In this document: positions 12,375-20,018 of the stretch, in pieces
Position numbering within the stretch: the first letter of the stretch is position 1
Layout: every line of letters begins with the position of its first letter
Notes under the pieces: generated by a model
Told to the model about the DNA's origin: nothing
Databases searched by the model: none
Seen by the model: the letters and a program-made list of their open reading frames with translations, nothing else
Made by a program: the position numbers and the translations under genes
From: Candidatus Falkowbacteria bacterium CG10_big_fil_rev_8_21_14_0_10_39_9
Lineage (GTDB): Bacteria > Patescibacteriota > Patescibacteriia > Patescibacteriales > UBA12465
Reading direction: 5' to 3'
DNA: 22,620 bases
Assembly: GCA_002778645.1 (NCBI GenBank)
Contig: PFAQ01000018.1
Coordinates: forward strand, 1 to 22,620

Positions 12375-15114
12375 ATTTGATCTCACCCCAATTATCAGCC
12401 TGGCTCTCATTAACTATTATTGGGACATCTAATTTTATCACGTTTTCCATAATATTTTTTATGTCTCCCAAATACTTTTGGACCTTATCGGTTTTGGTCT
12501 CAAAGATTAATTCATCATGAACTTGTAGAATCAGGCGAATATCATCTTGGTCTCCCAGATATTTATCAATTTGGATCATCGCTAGTTTAATCATATCCGC
12601 CGCCGCCCCCTGAAAAGGCATATTAATAGCCATACGTTCCGCCCCCTTTTGGATCATGATAATGGTGGAGTTAATTTCTGGTAAATAACGTTTACGCCCC
12701 AAAATAGTCTCTACATAGCCATGTTTGTGAGCAAATTCTAGGCTTTTGGCAATATAGTTCTTGATGCCGGCGTAGGTCTTAAAGTATTTAGCGATAAACT
12801 CCTGAGCTTTAGTGTAAGGGATTTGAGCTCCTTGGCTGAGTCCATGGGGACCTTGGCCATAGATAATGCCAAAGTTAACCGCCTTAGCTTCTTGGCGCAT
12901 AGTTGGAGTTACCTCTTTGAGAGCCACTTCGTTAATGGCAGCGGCCGTCGCCGTATGAATATCTTCACCAGCTTGGAAAGCAGCTAACATTTTTTTATCT
13001 TGCGACAGGTGGGCTACGAGACGAAGTTCAATTTGAGAATAATCTAAACTGACAAAAGTATATCCAGGTTGAGCGATAAAAGCGGAGCGGATTTTTTTAC
13101 CCAAGGGAGTGCGAGTGGGAATATTTTGTAGATTAGGTTCCGTGGACGAGAGTCTCCCGGTCGCGGTGATGGTTTGATTAAAGCTAGTATGTAATCGATG
13201 ATCTGTCTCACTGACCAGTTCCGGCAAGGCCTCAACGTAAGTGCTGAGTAGTTTTGTGAGCTCGCGATAATTTTGAATGAGAGGAATGATTAGATGAGCG
13301 TCTTTTAATTTTTCTAGTTCATCAGCGGCCGTGGATAATCCGGTTTTAGTTTTTTTAATTCCCTTCGGGCTGATTAATAATTTTTCAAATAAAATTTCTT
13401 TTAATTGTTTGATAGACTTGATATTAAAATCACTGCCAGCTAAATAATGAATTTCTTTTTCTAGTTTATTTACATCAGCATTAATATCTTTAGCCATGTG
13501 AGCTAAAACTTTTTTATCAAGTAAAATTCCAGCGTCTTCCATCTTAGCGAGCACTGGAATGAGGGGAACTTCAATATTATGGAAGAGGTCTAATAATTTT
13601 TCCTGCTTTAACTTTTTTTCCAGGATGTGCATCAAACGAAAAGTGAAGTCAGCATCTTCGCAAGAATAGATTCCCATCTTGGCGAGAGGAACGGCCGCAA
13701 AATCTTTGGCCTTGAAGTCATCTCCCAGAAGGTCATGATGGTTAATCTTTTCCCAGCCCAGCTCGGCGAAGCTCAGAGCGTCTAAATTATGCTGTCTATT
13801 TTCAGGGTTGAGTAGATAGGAGGCGATCATAGTGTCAAAATAAATTCCCCTTAAGTCTAAATCTTGGTGGACTAAGATGCGTAAATCGAATTTTATATTA
13901 TGACCACATTTCTTAATTTTTTCATCATTTAATGGGGCGTATAAACTTTGTATCCAGGCCTTTTTGCCCCCAGCGAAGTTGAGATAATAGGCCTCGCCTT
14001 CTTTCCAGGAAAAGGAAATTCCCAGGAGCTGGGCCGTGAGGGGATCAAGCGAGTCGGTTTCGGTATCAATGGCTAGTAGTTTTTGTTTTTTTAACTCAGT
14101 TAAGAAAGATTGGAAGGCGGCTTCACTATCAACAATGTGATATTTGAACTTTTTTTGGTCGCGAGCAAACTTATCAACTTCAATGCTGCTGAAGAGGTTG
14201 TTATTTTTTCCAGTGTCAGTTCCGAGATAAGAGTCGAGGTTGGCTAATCGGGGGATGAGAGATTTAAATTCTAGCTCACTGAGCAGTTTGATTATTTTAT
14301 TTTTATCTAAATTAGCAAAGCGAGACTCTTTTAAATCAAAAGTGATCGGAGCACTGCGGTTGATGGTAGCTAATTTATAACTGAGGTAGGCTTCATCTTT
14401 ATGTTCTTTTAATAATTCTAAAGTCCGCGGTTTAATTTTGGCGTCACTTTGGTCCACAGCTTCGTAGACTTTGTCGAGAGAAGAAAAATTATTCAGCAAC
14501 TCGCTGGCAGTTTTTTCTCCGATGCCTTTAACACCCGGGATATTGTCACTCGGGTCGCCGCGCAGAGCTTTGTAGTCAATCATTTGCCCGGGCTCTAAAT
14601 TATATTTCTCTTTGACTTCTTTAGCTCCGTACAGAACACTGTCAGAAATTCCGCGGCTCATAGTATAAACCGAAGTGTGGTTGTCAATTAACTGAAGCGT
14701 ATCCATATCACCAGTCATAATAATTTTTTGGATGCCAGAATTTACTTGTTTAGAAATAGTTCCAATCAAGTCGTCAGCTTCAAAACCAGAGAGTTCATAA
14801 ATAGGGATACCAAAGGCGGTCGCTAAATCTTTTATCAGAGGAATCTGATCATATAATTCATCCGGAGCTTTGACCCGCTGAGCTTTGTATAATTTATATT
14901 CTAAATGTCTGAAGGTTGGACCCTTTTTATCCAATGTCAAAACTAAGTAGTCGGGTTTTAGGTCAGCGATGGCCTTCAAGAGGAAAAGAGCAAAGCCATA
15001 GACAGCATTAACTACCTGGCCAGACTTGGTGGTCATGGTGGGTGGGAGGGCATGGAAACTGCGGTGAATAATGGCATTTCCATCGATAATAATGAGTTTT
15101 TGGTCTTTGGACAT
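12373..15114 (-). CDS. polA: DNA polymerase I
   Basis: The 913-aa protein has all three PolA parts. The N-terminal 5' nuclease covers about 1-300 (IIIDGNAIIHRSFHAL, GFEADDLIGTI, GDPSDNIPGVKGIGEKTA). The 3'-5' exonuclease covers about 340-520 and keeps its acidic residues (AIDTETDSLDP, GHNIKFDLRIL, YSCEDADFTF), so proofreading is probably active. The polymerase part has DYSQIELRLVAHLSQD (motif A), RQEAKAVNFGIIYGQGPHG (O helix, Phe at the position that disfavours dideoxy nucleotides) and VHDELIFE (865-872, motif C). It works in repair and Okazaki fragment maturation. A TTGCCT-17-TAGAAT promoter ends only seven bases before the ATG, so its mRNA may be leaderless. Confidence 0.97.
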   Translation of the reverse strand: MSKDQKLIIIDGNAIIHRSFHALPPTMTTKSGQVVNAVYGFALFLLKAIADLKPDYLVLTLDKKGPTFRHLEYKLYKAQRVKAPDELYDQIPLIKDLATAFGIPIYELSGFEADDLIGTISKQVNSGIQKIIMTGDMDTLQLIDNHTSVYTMSRGISDSVLYGAKEVKEKYNLEPGQMIDYKALRGDPSDNIPGVKGIGEKTASELLNNFSSLDKVYEAVDQSDAKIKPRTLELLKEHKDEAYLSYKLATINRSAPITFDLKESRFANLDKNKIIKLLSELEFKSLIPRLANLDSYLGTDTGKNNNLFSSIEVDKFARDQKKFKYHIVDSEAAFQSFLTELKKQKLLAIDTETDSLDPLTAQLLGISFSWKEGEAYYLNFAGGKKAWIQSLYAPLNDEKIKKCGHNIKFDLRILVHQDLDLRGIYFDTMIASYLLNPENRQHNLDALSFAELGWEKINHHDLLGDDFKAKDFAAVPLAKMGIYSCEDADFTFRLMHILEKKLKQEKLLDLFHNIEVPLIPVLAKMEDAGILLDKKVLAHMAKDINADVNKLEKEIHYLAGSDFNIKSIKQLKEILFEKLLISPKGIKKTKTGLSTAADELEKLKDAHLIIPLIQNYRELTKLLSTYVEALPELVSETDHRLHTSFNQTITATGRLSSTEPNLQNIPTRTPLGKKIRSAFIAQPGYTFVSLDYSQIELRLVAHLSQDKKMLAAFQAGEDIHTATAAAINEVALKEVTPTMRQEAKAVNFGIIYGQGPHGLSQGAQIPYTKAQEFIAKYFKTYAGIKNYIAKSLEFAHKHGYVETILGRKRYLPEINSTIIMIQKGAERMAINMPFQGAAADMIKLAMIQIDKYLGDQDDIRLILQVHDELIFETKTDKVQKYLGDIKNIMENVIKLDVPIIVNESQADNWGEIK

Positions 15115-15120
15115 GCTTTT

Positions 15121-15149
15121 ATTCTATCATTTATTGGATAAATAGGCAA
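15121..15149 (-). promoter_or_regulatory. Predicted polA promoter, leaderless
   Basis: On the minus strand TTGCCT (15149-15144) and TAGAAT (15126-15121) are 17 bp apart, with TGA before the -10. Transcription would begin at about the ATG itself (15114), leaving no 5' leader. Confidence 0.5.
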
Positions 15150-15205
15150 AAGAGGTTATAAAATGGTCAAAAATGGCGGATATTTTGATTCTGATCCGCT
15201 TACTA

Positions 15206-15234
15206 TTGGCAGAAATAACTAAGTGTGATATAAT
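15206..15234 (+). promoter_or_regulatory. Sigma70 promoter of a small transcription unit
   Basis: TTGGCA (15206-15211) and TATAAT (15229-15234) are 17 bp apart with a TGA extended -10: 11 of 12 consensus positions. The start should be near 15241. It drives a short unit that ends at the terminator at 15427-15463. Confidence 0.7.
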
Positions 15235-15277
15235 TTCTTTAGTTAAATGAAATCCTAAAATTTTAAAAAGCATCGAT

Positions 15278-15406
15278 ATGGATGAAATTATAAAAATAGT
15301 TAAGGAAATAGAAAAAGAGGCAATAGACCTTATCTTCACAGAAAAGGTCGCTAAAAAAATAATAGAAAGCGGCGAAAAAAAACAGAAACTTCAAAAAGTT
15401 TCTTGA
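15278..15406 (+). CDS. Small Lys/Glu-rich protein, 42 aa, hypothetical
   Basis: A short frame reads MDEIIKIVKEIEKEAIDL, continues through IFTEKVAKKIIESGEKK and ends at TGA. It has no recognised relatives and no clear ribosome binding site. It alternates charged and Ile/Val residues as one or two amphipathic helices. What supports it is context: it is framed by a near-consensus promoter 44 nt upstream and a strong terminator 20 nt downstream, so this DNA is a dedicated transcript. The transcript could instead be a small RNA of about 220 nt with a fortuitous frame. Confidence 0.45.
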   Translation: MDEIIKIVKEIEKEAIDLIFTEKVAKKIIESGEKKQKLQKVS

Positions 15407-15426
15407 AAAAGGCCTCACTTCTTTGT

Positions 15427-15463
15427 CCCCCAGTTTATATTAATAAATTGGGGGTTTTTATTT
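15427..15463 (+). terminator. Strong intrinsic terminator of the small unit
   Basis: An 11-bp stem (15427-15437 with 15444-15454, one G-U) with five G-C pairs at its base is followed by TTTTTATTTT. It separates the small unit from the lipoprotein operon. Confidence 0.85.
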
Positions 15464-15473
15464 TAGGGGAGAT

Positions 15474-15503
15474 TTGAGCCTAGTGGGCTAAATATGATAT
15501 ACT
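15474..15503 (+). promoter_or_regulatory. Promoter of the redox lipoprotein operon
   Basis: TTGAGC (15474-15479) and TATACT (15498-15503) are 18 bp apart with a TGA extended -10. The start near 15510 leaves a leader of about 34 nt before the ATG at 15544. Confidence 0.55.
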
Positions 15504-15543
15504 ATGATGGATATAAATAAGATAAAATAATCATAAATTAAAT

Positions 15544-15915
15544 ATGAATAAATATTGGTATTTAGGGTTTCTGTTTTTGCCCCTCCTATTAACTGGCTGT
15601 GTTTCCCAGTCTCAGACGGCTAAAACTGAGACTAATCCCTTGTTAGGGGAAAATATTCTGTTTTACGGCGATACTTGCCCCCATTGTAAGATAGTGGAGC
15701 AATATATTAGTGATAATCAGATATTGAATAAGATGCCGCTTGCCCAAAAAGAGGTTTATAAGAATCAGGCTAATGCGGCTGAGATGGTGGTGGCGGCTCG
15801 GGCCTGTGGTTTGTCTCAGAATGATCTAGGTGTTCCCTTCTTATGGGTTGATAATAAATGTTTGAGTGGCGATACCGATATTGTGAATTTTTTTAAGACT
15901 AAGTTTAAACTTTAA
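15544..15915 (+). CDS. Thioredoxin-fold lipoprotein with CPHC motif
   Basis: The 123-aa protein has a lipoprotein signal peptide (hydrophobic 5-18, lipobox LLTGC with Cys19), so it is likely anchored to the outer face of the membrane. The mature part shows a redox motif CPHC at 45-48 right after a beta strand (NILFYGD) and a VPFLWV segment with the cis-Pro position typical of thioredoxin/glutaredoxin folds. Two further Cys (ARACGLS and NKCLSG) are present. It probably oxidises, reduces or isomerises disulfides in exported proteins; the exact reaction is not known. The next gene encodes an exported membrane protein with a CPVC motif, 7 nt downstream, a plausible partner. Confidence 0.75.
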   Translation: MNKYWYLGFLFLPLLLTGCVSQSQTAKTETNPLLGENILFYGDTCPHCKIVEQYISDNQILNKMPLAQKEVYKNQANAAEMVVAARACGLSQNDLGVPFLWVDNKCLSGDTDIVNFFKTKFKL

Positions 15916-15922
15916 TCCGATT

Positions 15923-16435
15923 ATGAAACAGCTAAAAATTTTTTCTGTTCTATTGTTAGCCAATTTTTTTTGGACTTTGTCGGCCAAAGCTTTTTGTCCC
16001 GTCTGTACTATAGCAGTTGGAGCTGGATTAGGTTTCTCTCGTTGGATTGGAATTGATGATTCTGTTTCCAGCCTTTGGGTTGGTGGACTGTTAATTGCTA
16101 CTTCAGCCTGGACAGTTGATTGGTTAAAGCGAAAGAAGAAAATTAATTTTCCCGGGCTGGCTCTTCTAACCTATTTTGCCTATTATGCCCTGGTCTTTGT
16201 CCCCTTCTATTTTACCGGTTTTATTGGTCATCCTTTTAATCGACTGTGGAATGTTGATAAGATTGTTTTAGGAACAGTAGTTGGGAGTGTGTTTTTTTAT
16301 GCTATGGGTGCTTGGTATGCTTATCTCAAGAAAAAAAATAATAATCACGCTCACTTCCCTTTTCAGAAGGTGGTGATGCCAGTGGGAATTTTATTAATTT
16401 TAAGTTTCGTTTTTTATTTCATTACTAAATATTAA
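15923..16435 (+). CDS. Exported membrane protein with CPVC motif, unknown function
   Basis: The 170-aa protein begins with a signal peptide that appears to end at AKA (residue 23), placing a CPVC pair (Cys25, Cys28) at the new N-terminus on the outer face. Three to four hydrophobic segments follow (about 50-67, 78-100, 114-133 and 150-167), with a basic RKKKK loop after the first. I do not recognise a named family. The sequence FCPVCTIAVGAGLGFSRW resembles uncharacterised patescibacterial proteins. Its place directly after the CPHC lipoprotein suggests a thiol-disulfide pair, an inference from context only. Confidence 0.65.
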   Translation: MKQLKIFSVLLLANFFWTLSAKAFCPVCTIAVGAGLGFSRWIGIDDSVSSLWVGGLLIATSAWTVDWLKRKKKINFPGLALLTYFAYYALVFVPFYFTGFIGHPFNRLWNVDKIVLGTVVGSVFFYAMGAWYAYLKKKNNNHAHFPFQKVVMPVGILLILSFVFYFITKY

Positions 16436-16446
16436 TTTACACTTAT

Positions 16447-16977
16447 ATGGATATTAATCAAAAAGAATTGCAAAATTTTATTGATAAGATGGATAATCTA
16501 AAAAAAGATAATAAGTTGGATTTATCTTCTGATCAAGATTTAAGTATCGCAGTCATGAATTTAATTAGCATTGAAGAACATTTTTTCTTTACCGGCGCTA
16601 AGACTGAAAACACCGATTACTATGACATGATCAAAGATGTGCGCGAGATGAGAAAAGAATTAATGCAAAAATTAATTAAAGAATATGACGGGGAAGTGTG
16701 GTGCATCTCTAAACATTTACTAGCCGCTTCGATGAGACTCATGGAAGTCGGAACTAAAGAGATGGGGCGGGGTCGCAAAGAAGATGCTTATGAATTATTT
16801 TCTAAGGCCTATAATCTCTACTCTCTATTTTGGGGTTTGAATATGAAGTTAATTAATACTGGCGATATCAAGAAAATTGATGATGAAGCTTTAAATAAAC
16901 AGGACAAAGAAAAGAAAGGTTTTATGGGCAAACTAGGAGATTTGGTGAAAAAAGCAATTAATTGTTGTCTGGAATAA
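16447..16977 (+). CDS. Soluble alpha-helical protein, unknown
   Basis: A 176-aa protein without signal peptide or membrane segments, highly charged and probably all helical. Helix 1 covers about 5-25, and a central bundle about 30-140 contains ISIEEHFFFTGAK, VREMRKELMQKLIKEYDGE and a KEDAYELFSKAYNLYSLFWG segment. The end is a Lys-rich linker and a CC pair near the C-terminus. I see no catalytic motif. It starts 11 nt after the CPVC gene and ends at a terminator, so it is the third gene of that operon, though its predicted location is cytoplasmic. Confidence 0.65.
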   Translation: MDINQKELQNFIDKMDNLKKDNKLDLSSDQDLSIAVMNLISIEEHFFFTGAKTENTDYYDMIKDVREMRKELMQKLIKEYDGEVWCISKHLLAASMRLMEVGTKEMGRGRKEDAYELFSKAYNLYSLFWGLNMKLINTGDIKKIDDEALNKQDKEKKGFMGKLGDLVKKAINCCLE

Positions 16978-16994
16978 TAAAATACTGTGTTCAT

Positions 16995-17022
16995 AAAAGC
17001 CACCTTGTTCGGGCGGCTTTTT
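16995..17022 (+). terminator. Terminator of the lipoprotein operon
   Basis: AAAAGCC (16995-17001) pairs with GGCTTTT (17015-17021), extended inside by two C-G pairs after a mismatch, and ends in five T. Confidence 0.8.
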
Positions 17023-17097
17023 GGTTAACAAAAGAGCTCTTTGGCGGTAGGATTTAAAGTTAATTCAATTCAGTATTAACTTAAAGTTCTTTGAAAA

Positions 17098-17253
17098 ATG
17101 AAAAGAAAAAAGATCGATGATAATATTATTCTCATGGAAAAAGGTTTCCGCGGGATAGCCGACATCAATGAATACGCTCAAACCAGTTTGCAAAAAATTG
17201 TTTTTAGTCTAATTTTAGATCAAATTAGTTATTTGAAAATTAACAAAAATTAA
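17098..17253 (+). CDS. Small hypothetical protein, 51 aa
   Basis: A frame of 51 codons runs from ATG (MKRKKIDDNIILMEKGFRG) to TAA, 7 nt before the HD-domain gene and on the same strand. It starts very basic and continues with an amphipathic helix (YAQTSLQKIVFSLILDQI). The spacing implies co-transcription and perhaps translational coupling with the dNTPase-like gene. No family is recognised. It may be a small partner or a leader peptide. Confidence 0.5.
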   Translation: MKRKKIDDNIILMEKGFRGIADINEYAQTSLQKIVFSLILDQISYLKINKN

Positions 17254-17260
17254 ATAAAAG

Positions 17261-18352
17261 ATGAAAGAAATCGATGAAATGAAAGGAGTGGTGGCTTACC
17301 GCCACGCTCTCAGAGCTAAGGCTTTCCAGACGGTTTATACTTTAGGTCGTAAGAGCCGTGAAGATGAAGATCTATTATTTTCTCCAGCCAGAGGTCCGTT
17401 TGAGACTGATATCTGGAAAATAAAATCCTGTAAGGGGTTTAGAGCTCTAGCCGGTAAAACTCAAGTTTTTCCCATAGTGCAAAATCACTTAGTCAGAAAC
17501 CGGTTAACGCACACGCTAGAGGTAGAAACAATCGCGACTCTTATCGCTCAGGTTTTAGGATTGAATGTTTCTTTGACTACGGCGATTGCTTTGGCTCACG
17601 ATGTGGGGCATGCACCTTTTGGACACTTATTTGAAAGAACTGTCAGTGAAATAACTGGAGCTGAGTTTCGCCATGAAAACTTTGGACCAATATTGCTCCA
17701 AGAAATTGAACGTAAGGGTCAAGGTGTTAATATCTCTTTTGAAGTTTTAGAGGGAGTTAGCAAGCACTCCAGATATTCGAGGCGTGACAATCTTCTTTTG
17801 CCGCTGGAATATTCGGTTGTTACTTGTTCTGATCAAATTGCTTATATCTTTTCAGATATTAATGATTGTTTATGCGAAGGTCGTCTGAGAGAAAAGAATT
17901 TGCCGGCTTCAGTTAAATTTCTGGGAGCTGATCAGAGATCCTGGGTGAATACCTGTCTCTTGGCTTTGTTTGAGGAAAGTGTTGATTGCAAAACAGTTTT
18001 CTTTACTCGTTCCGATGTCGCTCTAGCTTTTGAGTCCACTAGTCAGTGGATGTACAAGAATGTTTATTATAAGCTAGACAAGGAACCTAAAAGAATTGTC
18101 TATGGCATGGGCATTAAACGGGCTCATTTATTATTTCTTAAAAGACGATTTGATTTAAGTGAAATTGATGCGGCCGTTCTTTTAGCCACCATGACTGACT
18201 CCGAAGTTTTGGTTCTGTCGGGACTGGAAAAGAAAGGAATTTCAGGTGATGTTCGGAATTTAAACAAGTTGGGATTCATGGAACGTTTACCATTTGTAAA
18301 AGGAGTGGGCTATCTGGAGAAAGATATTAATTTTTCCTGGGCCAAGAAGTAA
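17261..18352 (+). CDS. HD-domain dNTP triphosphohydrolase-like protein
   Basis: The 363-aa product resembles the dGTPase branch of HD hydrolases, which cut dNTPs to deoxynucleoside and triphosphate. Metal ligands can be placed: His84 in NRLTHTLEVETIA, His113-Asp114 in LAHDVGHAPFGH, and Asp191 in SDQIAYIFSDIND. The DVGHAPFGH segment and HENFG (139-143) are characteristic of dGTPase-like enzymes. It is shorter than E. coli Dgt (505 aa) and closer to the type-2 length. It likely balances dNTP pools or defends against phage by dNTP depletion; neither is shown by the sequence. It follows a 51-aa ORF and ends at a terminator. Confidence 0.85.
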   Translation: MKEIDEMKGVVAYRHALRAKAFQTVYTLGRKSREDEDLLFSPARGPFETDIWKIKSCKGFRALAGKTQVFPIVQNHLVRNRLTHTLEVETIATLIAQVLGLNVSLTTAIALAHDVGHAPFGHLFERTVSEITGAEFRHENFGPILLQEIERKGQGVNISFEVLEGVSKHSRYSRRDNLLLPLEYSVVTCSDQIAYIFSDINDCLCEGRLREKNLPASVKFLGADQRSWVNTCLLALFEESVDCKTVFFTRSDVALAFESTSQWMYKNVYYKLDKEPKRIVYGMGIKRAHLLFLKRRFDLSEIDAAVLLATMTDSEVLVLSGLEKKGISGDVRNLNKLGFMERLPFVKGVGYLEKDINFSWAKK

Positions 18353-18373
18353 TTTAAAAAAGATTAAATTAAG

Positions 18374-18402
18374 AAAACGGGCTAAAATATAGTCCGTTTT
18401 TT
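18374..18402 (+). terminator. Terminator of the HD-domain gene
   Basis: AAAACGGGCTA (18374-18384) pairs with TAGTCCGTTTT (18390-18400, one G-U), followed by more T. Confidence 0.8.
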
Positions 18403-18413
18403 ATTACCAAAAG

Positions 18414-18443
18414 TTGCTTAAATTAGGTAATATTTGGTATAAT
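18414..18443 (+). promoter_or_regulatory. Promoter of the pilin-propeller gene
   Basis: TTGCTT (18414-18419) and TATAAT (18438-18443) are 18 bp apart with a TGG extended -10. The predicted start near 18450 rules out the in-frame codon at 18446 as translation start and supports the ATG at 18479. Confidence 0.6.
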
Positions 18444-18478
18444 AATTGGCAGAACTATTTAAAAAATTTAGATTAATT

Positions 18479-18709
18479 ATGATTTTTAAAGCCACTAAAA
18501 AGCCTGCCTTTACTTTGATTGAATTGTTGGTGGTTATCGCTATTATTGGTGTTCTAGTTACGGTTTCCATTATTACGCTATCCAATGCTCGAGCTAAATC
18601 ACGCGATGCTAAAAAAGCCGGTGACATTAAACAAGTTCAGACCGCTCTGGAGTTATTCTACAATGACATGAATCGTTATCCGACGGCCGAAGAATGGAAT
18701 AGCGGCTAA
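18479..18709 (+). CDS. Type IV pilin-like N-terminal part, ends at an in-frame TAA
   Basis: The 76-aa product has a class III prepilin signal: a short basic leader (MIFKATKKPA), then the processing site before FTLIELLVVIAIIGVL with Glu at +5, then the amphipathic helix typical of pilins and pseudopilins (NARAKSRDAKKAGDIKQVQT) and LELFYNDMNRYPTAEEW. Pilin-like proteins assemble into surface fibres or secretion pseudopili. Translation stops at TAA 18707-18709, in the middle of the conserved region. The same frame then stays open for another 430 codons (to 19999) and reads naturally as the rest of the protein. So this is either a nonsense mutation (for example TCA to TAA), a sequencing error, or a short product with occasional readthrough. 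Confidence 0.85.
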   Translation: MIFKATKKPAFTLIELLVVIAIIGVLVTVSIITLSNARAKSRDAKKAGDIKQVQTALELFYNDMNRYPTAEEWNSG

Positions 18710-19999
18710 TTATTTTCTACCACCACCGATGCTACTTCAACTTATATGCAGATTATTCCTTCGGCTCCGACGCCAGTTGATGGCTCTTGCGCTTTTGACA
18801 ATCATTATTATTATGAATCAACTAGTCCGGATACCTATACCATCAGTTATTGTTTGGGTAACCAAACTGGAACTCTGGCAGCCGGAAATAAATGTGCAAC
18901 ACCGGGCGGTGTGATGGAAGATTATTGTGGTAATGTTTGTGAGTACAATTCTTGTCATTGGCAATTCTTGGGAGATGAAAATGTTTCCGATAGTGCCGCT
19001 CTTTTCACTTCTTTAGCGGTTCATGATGGCACCCCTTATGTGGCTTATACCGATAGTAGTGCGGGGGACAAATTGAGCGTCAAAAAGTTCAATGGGGCTG
19101 ATTGGGTGGCGGTTGGCAGTTTAGGATTCTCTGATGGAGCTACTTTTGGTGGTCCCGTCATAGCATTAGATGATGGTGGCAACCCCTATGTTTTTTATGG
19201 CGATGTGGCCCATAGTAATCGAGGTGTGGTACAAAAATTTGATGGCGCTAGTTGGGTAGATGTTGGAACTATACCAATCTCAGTCGGGAATGTTTATTAT
19301 TTAAATCTGAAGATATATTTTAATGTTCCCTATATTTTATATTATGACACTTCCGTTGGAACTCTTATCAAAAAATTTGATGGCGCTAATTGGGTGGATG
19401 TGGGTACTAGTCCGGTAGGAACTGATACCGCTGAATCATTATCACTCGATATTTATAATGGTGATATTTACATTGCTTATGATGACTGGAATGACCCCGG
19501 AAATTATATTGAGGAGGAAAAGTTAAGAAAGTTCAACGGTACTACTTGGGACTTAGTCGGAGATACCAACGCCAATACCAGCTATCGGGCGCAACAAACT
19601 GCCCTAGTAATTAATAATGGAACTCCATATATTGCTTACAATTTGAACCCCTATGTGATTAAATATGAGAACGGTGTCTGGTCTTCAGTGGGCACTCTGT
19701 TAACTAGCGGTAATGTGCCTGATCTGAATATTTTTACCAATCACAAAGATATTTTTGTTAGTTTCCAGGGTTATTGGGGACAAGGTTATTATGCCGTGGT
19801 AACAAAGTATACCGGAGGAGGTCCTACGGGTTGGGAGCCAGTGGGAGCGGCCTTTGGTTGGCCGCCACCATATGTAGGTAACTATGCTTCGCTCAGTTCC
19901 GTAACCTCCCTTAAATCTTTAATGTCTGATAATGTTATTTATGTCTCTTATGTTAACACTGAAACTAATCGAGTTAGTGTAAGAAGGTTTGATCTTTGA
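18710..19999 (+). CDS. Continuation of the pilin gene: beta-propeller-like domain
   Basis: This frame is continuous with the pilin at 18479 apart from one TAA. The first ATG after the stop is at 18746, without a ribosome binding site. It begins with a Cys-containing stretch (DGSCAFDNHYYYE, ISYCLGNQ, KCATPGG) like the end of many minor pilins. About seven imperfect units of 45-60 residues follow, each with a W..VG strand (WQFLG, WVAVG, WVDVG twice, WDLVG, WSSVG, WEPVG) and a YxxYxD-like strand (YVAYTD, YVFYGD, YILYYD, YIAYDD and later variants). This spacing suggests a seven-bladed beta-propeller displayed on a pilin stalk, perhaps for adhesion. The ligand is unknown. If the stop is real, this part is not made, or only by readthrough. 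Confidence 0.7.
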   Translation, partial: LFSTTTDATSTYMQIIPSAPTPVDGSCAFDNHYYYESTSPDTYTISYCLGNQTGTLAAGNKCATPGGVMEDYCGNVCEYNSCHWQFLGDENVSDSAALFTSLAVHDGTPYVAYTDSSAGDKLSVKKFNGADWVAVGSLGFSDGATFGGPVIALDDGGNPYVFYGDVAHSNRGVVQKFDGASWVDVGTIPISVGNVYYLNLKIYFNVPYILYYDTSVGTLIKKFDGANWVDVGTSPVGTDTAESLSLDIYNGDIYIAYDDWNDPGNYIEEEKLRKFNGTTWDLVGDTNANTSYRAQQTALVINNGTPYIAYNLNPYVIKYENGVWSSVGTLLTSGNVPDLNIFTNHKDIFVSFQGYWGQGYYAVVTKYTGGGPTGWEPVGAAFGWPPPYVGNYASLSSVTSLKSLMSDNVIYVSYVNTETNRVSVRRFDL

Positions 20000-20018
20000 A
20001 AATATAAATTATGAGATA

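Noticed and set aside
15127..15339. Minus-strand open frame of 70 aa upstream of polA
   Set aside because: It runs antisense through a near-consensus plus-strand promoter and a small plus-strand unit, and its Ile/Ser-rich sequence looks like translated AT-rich intergenic DNA.
18479..18746. Frameshift between the pilin start and the downstream domain
   Set aside because: Both parts are in the same reading phase (18479 and 18746 differ by a multiple of three). The break is an in-frame stop, not a shift.
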